Below, in pieces: positions 4,962 to 7,350 of a DNA stretch of 7,350 nt (position 1 is its first letter; each line of letters opens with the position of its first letter). The notes below the pieces were generated by a model. That model made no database searches, was not told the origin of the DNA, and saw only the letters and a program-made list of their open reading frames with translations. A program made the position numbers and the translations under genes. Source of the DNA: Phycisphaerales bacterium (lineage in GTDB: Bacteria; Planctomycetota; Phycisphaerae; Phycisphaerales; UBA1924); assembly GCA_003511945.1 (NCBI GenBank), contig DOJA01000263.1, forward strand, positions 1-7,350. Direction: 5' to 3'.

Positions 4962-6032
4962 ATGTTGAAGACTCTGTCTCGGAAGCGAACGGGCGGGTTC
5001 ACGCTCATCGAGCTGCTCGTCGTGATCGCGATCATCGCGCTGCTGATCGGCATCCTGCTGCCGGCCCTCAGCCGCGCGAGGAAGAACGCCCAGCAGATCA
5101 AGTGCGGCACCCAAGTCCGCGGCGTGATGCAGGCCATGCTGAACTGGGCCCAGGACAACAAGAACAAGTTCCCGCTGCCGCAGGAGCTGGACCGAGCCAA
5201 CCAGACCCTCAGCGACATCAAAACGAAGAACCGGACCGGGAACATCTACTCCCTGCTGGTCTGGAACCAGCTCGTGACGCCGGAACTGCTGATCAGCCCG
5301 GCGGAGGTGAACTCTGCCATCGCGGCGCTGAACGATTACGAGTACACGACCCCCCAGGCTGCCGATACCCCGCGGTTTGCGCAGTGGGACCCGCGGTTCA
5401 AGGGATCCCCCAAGGACAAGCCGGATGGGGTGAATGCGTCGAACTGGATCTCGTCCGAGATCGGGCACACCTCCTACGCTCACGCTGTTGTCGGCGGCGC
5501 CCGGCTCGCGAACTGGGGCAACACCCTGAACGCGTCAGTGCCCATGATCGCGAACCGCGGTCCAGTGTACGACGGGGACAGGACGCCCCAGAACAACGAG
5601 GCCTGGACGCTGAAGGGCGCGGGCTCAGGATCCGGAGGCGGCGACCCCGGCGCCGGGTCCGATACCGCCACCGGTATCGGGTCGCAGACGCTCCTCATCC
5701 ACGGCTCGGACAACACCTGGGAGGGCAATGTGTCCTTCGGCGACGGGCATGTCGAGTTCACGACCGAACCCGATCCGGAGACCGCCACCTTCGTAGACCG
5801 CACCCAGTCTGGGTCTGGCGCGACCGAGCCCATCAGCCAGCGGGACAATATCTTTGTGGACGAGAAGAACGAGGGCTCGAGCACGGCGACGGACGCCGCC
5901 GGCGCGGGGCGGCGCAACGCCTACCTTCGGATCTGGAAGAAGGGCATCGATTCGGACAAGGCATTCGACGCCGCGCAGCACCTGACCGCCGGTCAGAATG
6001 CGGGCTATGTGTGGGTTGACGGCGAGATCTGA
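4962..6032 (+). CDS. Prepilin-type N-terminal cleavage/methylation protein 1 (pseudopilin-like)
   Basis: The 356-residue product has a class III prepilin signal: a basic 12-residue leader ending in Gly-Gly, then FTLIELLVVIAIIALLIGILLPAL from residue 13, with Glu17 at +5. PilD-type peptidase would cleave after Gly12 and methylate Phe13, and the hydrophobic helix would anchor or assemble the protein in a type II secretion/type IV pilus-like fibre. The large soluble part (about 40-356) carries conserved blocks KNRTGN (89-94), PELLISPAE, ANRGPV, and LLIHGSDNTWEGN...DGHVEF, where His247 and Asp261-Gly262 form an H-X13-DG version of the H-X9-DG signature common in planctomycete prepilin-like proteins. 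A Gly/Ser-rich insert (220-241) is absent from its neighbour. Start ATG 4962 has GGAGA 8 nt upstream. It is followed 77 nt later by a paralogue, probably in the same transcript. The specific function is not recognised. Confidence 0.92.
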   Translation: MLKTLSRKRTGGFTLIELLVVIAIIALLIGILLPALSRARKNAQQIKCGTQVRGVMQAMLNWAQDNKNKFPLPQELDRANQTLSDIKTKNRTGNIYSLLVWNQLVTPELLISPAEVNSAIAALNDYEYTTPQAADTPRFAQWDPRFKGSPKDKPDGVNASNWISSEIGHTSYAHAVVGGARLANWGNTLNASVPMIANRGPVYDGDRTPQNNEAWTLKGAGSGSGGGDPGAGSDTATGIGSQTLLIHGSDNTWEGNVSFGDGHVEFTTEPDPETATFVDRTQSGSGATEPISQRDNIFVDEKNEGSSTATDAAGAGRRNAYLRIWKKGIDSDKAFDAAQHLTAGQNAGYVWVDGEI

Positions 6033-6054
6033 TCGCCTGAGCGATGATTCACGC

Positions 6055-6082
6055 GGGGTTCGGTCGTGACCGGCCGGACCCC
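6055..6082 (+). repeat. Hairpin between the two pseudopilin genes
   Basis: GGGGTTCGG (6055-6063) pairs with CCGGACCCC (6074-6082) over 9 positions with one G-T wobble. An alternative internal stem, CGGTC/GACCG (6061-6072), competes with it. No T-tract follows. It may set mRNA stability or partial termination between the two genes. Confidence 0.45.
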
Positions 6083-6109
6083 GATTCCTGATTCCCCACG
6101 GAGACTCCC

Positions 6110-7192
6110 ATGCGCACGACATCGCCCAAGAAGTCCGGGTTCACACTGATCGAGCTTCTCGTGGTCATTTCCATCATCGCGCTGCTCATCGGGCTGCTGC
6201 TCCCCGCGCTCGGCCGGGCCCGTAAGGTCGCCCAGCAAGCGAAGGACGGCACGCAGGTCCGCGGCCTTCACCAGGGCTGCGTCTCCTGGGCCCAGAACAA
6301 CAACGAGCGGTACCCGCTCCCCGCAGTCGCCGACAAGCGCAACCGCACCGAGAAGGCCCAGCAGGGGGCCAGCGGGGCCAGCAAGAACCGCACAGGGAAT
6401 GTGCTTTCCCTCATGATCTTCAACAAGGTCATCAGCCCCGAGCTGTGCGTCAGCCCCGCCGAGGCCAACCCGCTCATTCGTTCGATGACGGAGGAGGAGT
6501 ACCAGTACAAGAACCCCGACAACACGGAGGCCCATCTTGACGGAAAGCCGTGGGAGGCCCTGTATGACCCGACTTTCAAGGGCTCTCCGATCGACGCGCA
6601 GGTGACGGCGGACACCAACATCAACGACGGAAACAACTCCTACGCCCACATCCCGCTCTTCGAGGCGCGCCTCGCCTCCTGGTCGAGCGTCAATCAGAGC
6701 GCGACAGTCCCGATCTTTGCCAACCGTGGGCCGGTGTTCGACTCCAGCTCGAACCCCGCCCGGGGCGGGGCCGGCGCGGAGTGGAAGCTCGCCAAGAGCC
6801 GCTTCGGCCAGGAGTCCGAGACCCTGCTCATCCACGGCGGCAAGGACAGCTGGGAAGGCAATGTCGTCTACAACGACGGGCACATCGCCTTTGAGAACTC
6901 CGTGACCCCCAAGCAGCTCTCGATCAGCGGCCAGGTCAACGACCAGAGCGGAACCCGCAAGAAGTTCTCTGACAATCTCTTCTTCGACGAGACCGAAGAC
7001 TTCACCGGCGCCAACGGCAACGACGCGGTCCCGCTCCGAACCAACGCGTTCATGAGAATCTGGCACCGCGGGCTGCCCGATGTCCTCACCTACACCGGGG
7101 CCGGCACCGTGACCTACACCGCCAACATGCTCGGCGGGGCCGACGGCGGGTCCAACAAGACCTGGGTCTGGGTCGACGGTCAGGTGAAGTAA
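6110..7192 (+). CDS. Prepilin-type N-terminal cleavage/methylation protein 2 (pseudopilin-like)
   Basis: The 360-residue product is a paralogue of the preceding gene. Its leader is 10 residues, with cleavage expected between Gly10 and Phe11 and Glu15 at +5 of the mature protein, followed by a hydrophobic helix (11-33). By eye it aligns with its neighbour along the whole length: GTQVRG, KNRTGN (92-97), SPAEAN, FKGSP (156-160), SYAH, ANRGPVFD, ETLLIHGGKDSWEGN...DGH with His242 and Asp256-Gly257 (again H-X13-DG), DNLFFDE, RIWHRG and WVWVDG near the end. The soluble domain has diverged most in a middle segment (about 120-180) and in the stretch after DGH. Start ATG 6110 has GGAG (6100-6103) 6 nt upstream. 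An intrinsic terminator follows 33 nt after the stop, closing a two-gene unit. The specific role is unknown; a secreted or fibre-associated envelope protein is the likeliest class. Confidence 0.92.
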   Translation: MRTTSPKKSGFTLIELLVVISIIALLIGLLLPALGRARKVAQQAKDGTQVRGLHQGCVSWAQNNNERYPLPAVADKRNRTEKAQQGASGASKNRTGNVLSLMIFNKVISPELCVSPAEANPLIRSMTEEEYQYKNPDNTEAHLDGKPWEALYDPTFKGSPIDAQVTADTNINDGNNSYAHIPLFEARLASWSSVNQSATVPIFANRGPVFDSSSNPARGGAGAEWKLAKSRFGQESETLLIHGGKDSWEGNVVYNDGHIAFENSVTPKQLSISGQVNDQSGTRKKFSDNLFFDETEDFTGANGNDAVPLRTNAFMRIWHRGLPDVLTYTGAGTVTYTANMLGGADGGSNKTWVWVDGQVK

Positions 7193-7225
7193 GGCCTGCC
7201 CTCGGCTGAACCCCGCGATCCTCCG

Positions 7226-7254
7226 CGCCGACGGGCCTCCCCGTCGGCGTTTTT
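7226..7254 (+). terminator. Intrinsic terminator of the pseudopilin unit
   Basis: CGCCGACGGG (7226-7235) pairs perfectly over 10 bp with CCCGTCGGCG (7240-7249) around the loop CCTC, followed at once by TTTTT (7250-7254) and CGTT. This is a textbook Rho-independent terminator and the only one in the window with a proper T-tract. Confidence 0.95.
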
Positions 7255-7298
7255 CGTTCCCCGGGCCGGCCTTGCTGCGGACCCATGCGCGCCGCCTG

Positions 7299-7347
7299 GA
7301 GCACTTCGTCTGCACGCGTGGCGTGCAGACGAGTCAAGAAGGGGTAG
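7299..7347. repeat. Structured intergenic element, copy B
   Basis: GAGCACTTCG (7299-7308) opens a long hairpin. TCGTCTGCACGC (7306-7317) and GCGTGCAGACGA (7321-7332) are perfect 12-bp arms around GTG. With one bulged T the stem can instead extend out to ACT/AGT (7303-7334). The tail AGTCAAGAAGGGGTAG (7332-7347) matches copy A at 3889-3904 in 14 of 16 positions. The window ends 3 bp later, so what follows is unknown. Confidence 0.5.
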
Positions 7348-7350
7348 AGC

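Noticed and set aside
6005..7315. 436-codon open frame antisense to pseudopilin 2
   Set aside because: It covers the whole opposite strand of a well-supported gene, has Val/Gly/Arg-biased composition and reads through the terminator hairpin.

Overview
This GC-rich window looks like a piece of a Planctomycetota chromosome, probably of the Phycisphaerae type. The case rests on three things: two tandem class III prepilin-like proteins whose C-terminal regions carry an H-Xn-DG signature, a PknB-like Ser/Thr kinase with a small helical N-terminal domain, and mostly G/C third codon positions. The lineage call is inference from protein style; there is no rRNA or other marker here.

Layout, left to right. 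Positions 1-70 hold two abutting heptamer tandem arrays. Next is a full-length glyceraldehyde-3-phosphate dehydrogenase (165-1202, +). A non-coding gap of about 500 nt carries a TTGACA-type promoter and four perfect copies of a 15-bp unit, and leads into a membrane-anchored Ser/Thr protein kinase (best start 1712, end 3100, +). Then comes a small transaldolase of the TalC/FSA fold (3216-3863, +). A convergent intergenic region with several strong hairpins separates it from a RidA-family protein on the minus strand (4086-4553). A divergent 408-nt gap with a second, very similar TTGACA promoter and several dyads precedes two paralogous pseudopilin-like genes (4962-6032 and 6110-7192, +), which end at a textbook intrinsic terminator (7226-7254).

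The enzymes are ordinary central metabolism and housekeeping: GAPDH and transaldolase share glyceraldehyde 3-phosphate, and RidA proteins generally detoxify reactive enamine/imine intermediates. The kinase and the pseudopilin pair are envelope-associated. They have separate promoters that resemble each other far more than two unrelated promoters should, which hints at shared regulation.

The least explained signals are non-coding. (a) A structured intergenic element occurs twice (3863-3904 and 7299-7347), with conserved ends around palindromes whose arms differ in sequence but stay paired. (b) The twin promoters share spacer sequence. (c) Repeat arrays lie next to the promoter regions of gap and the kinase. 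No CRISPR array, transposase, rRNA or tRNA was found. Apart from the repeated element, I see no clear evidence of a novel multi-gene system.
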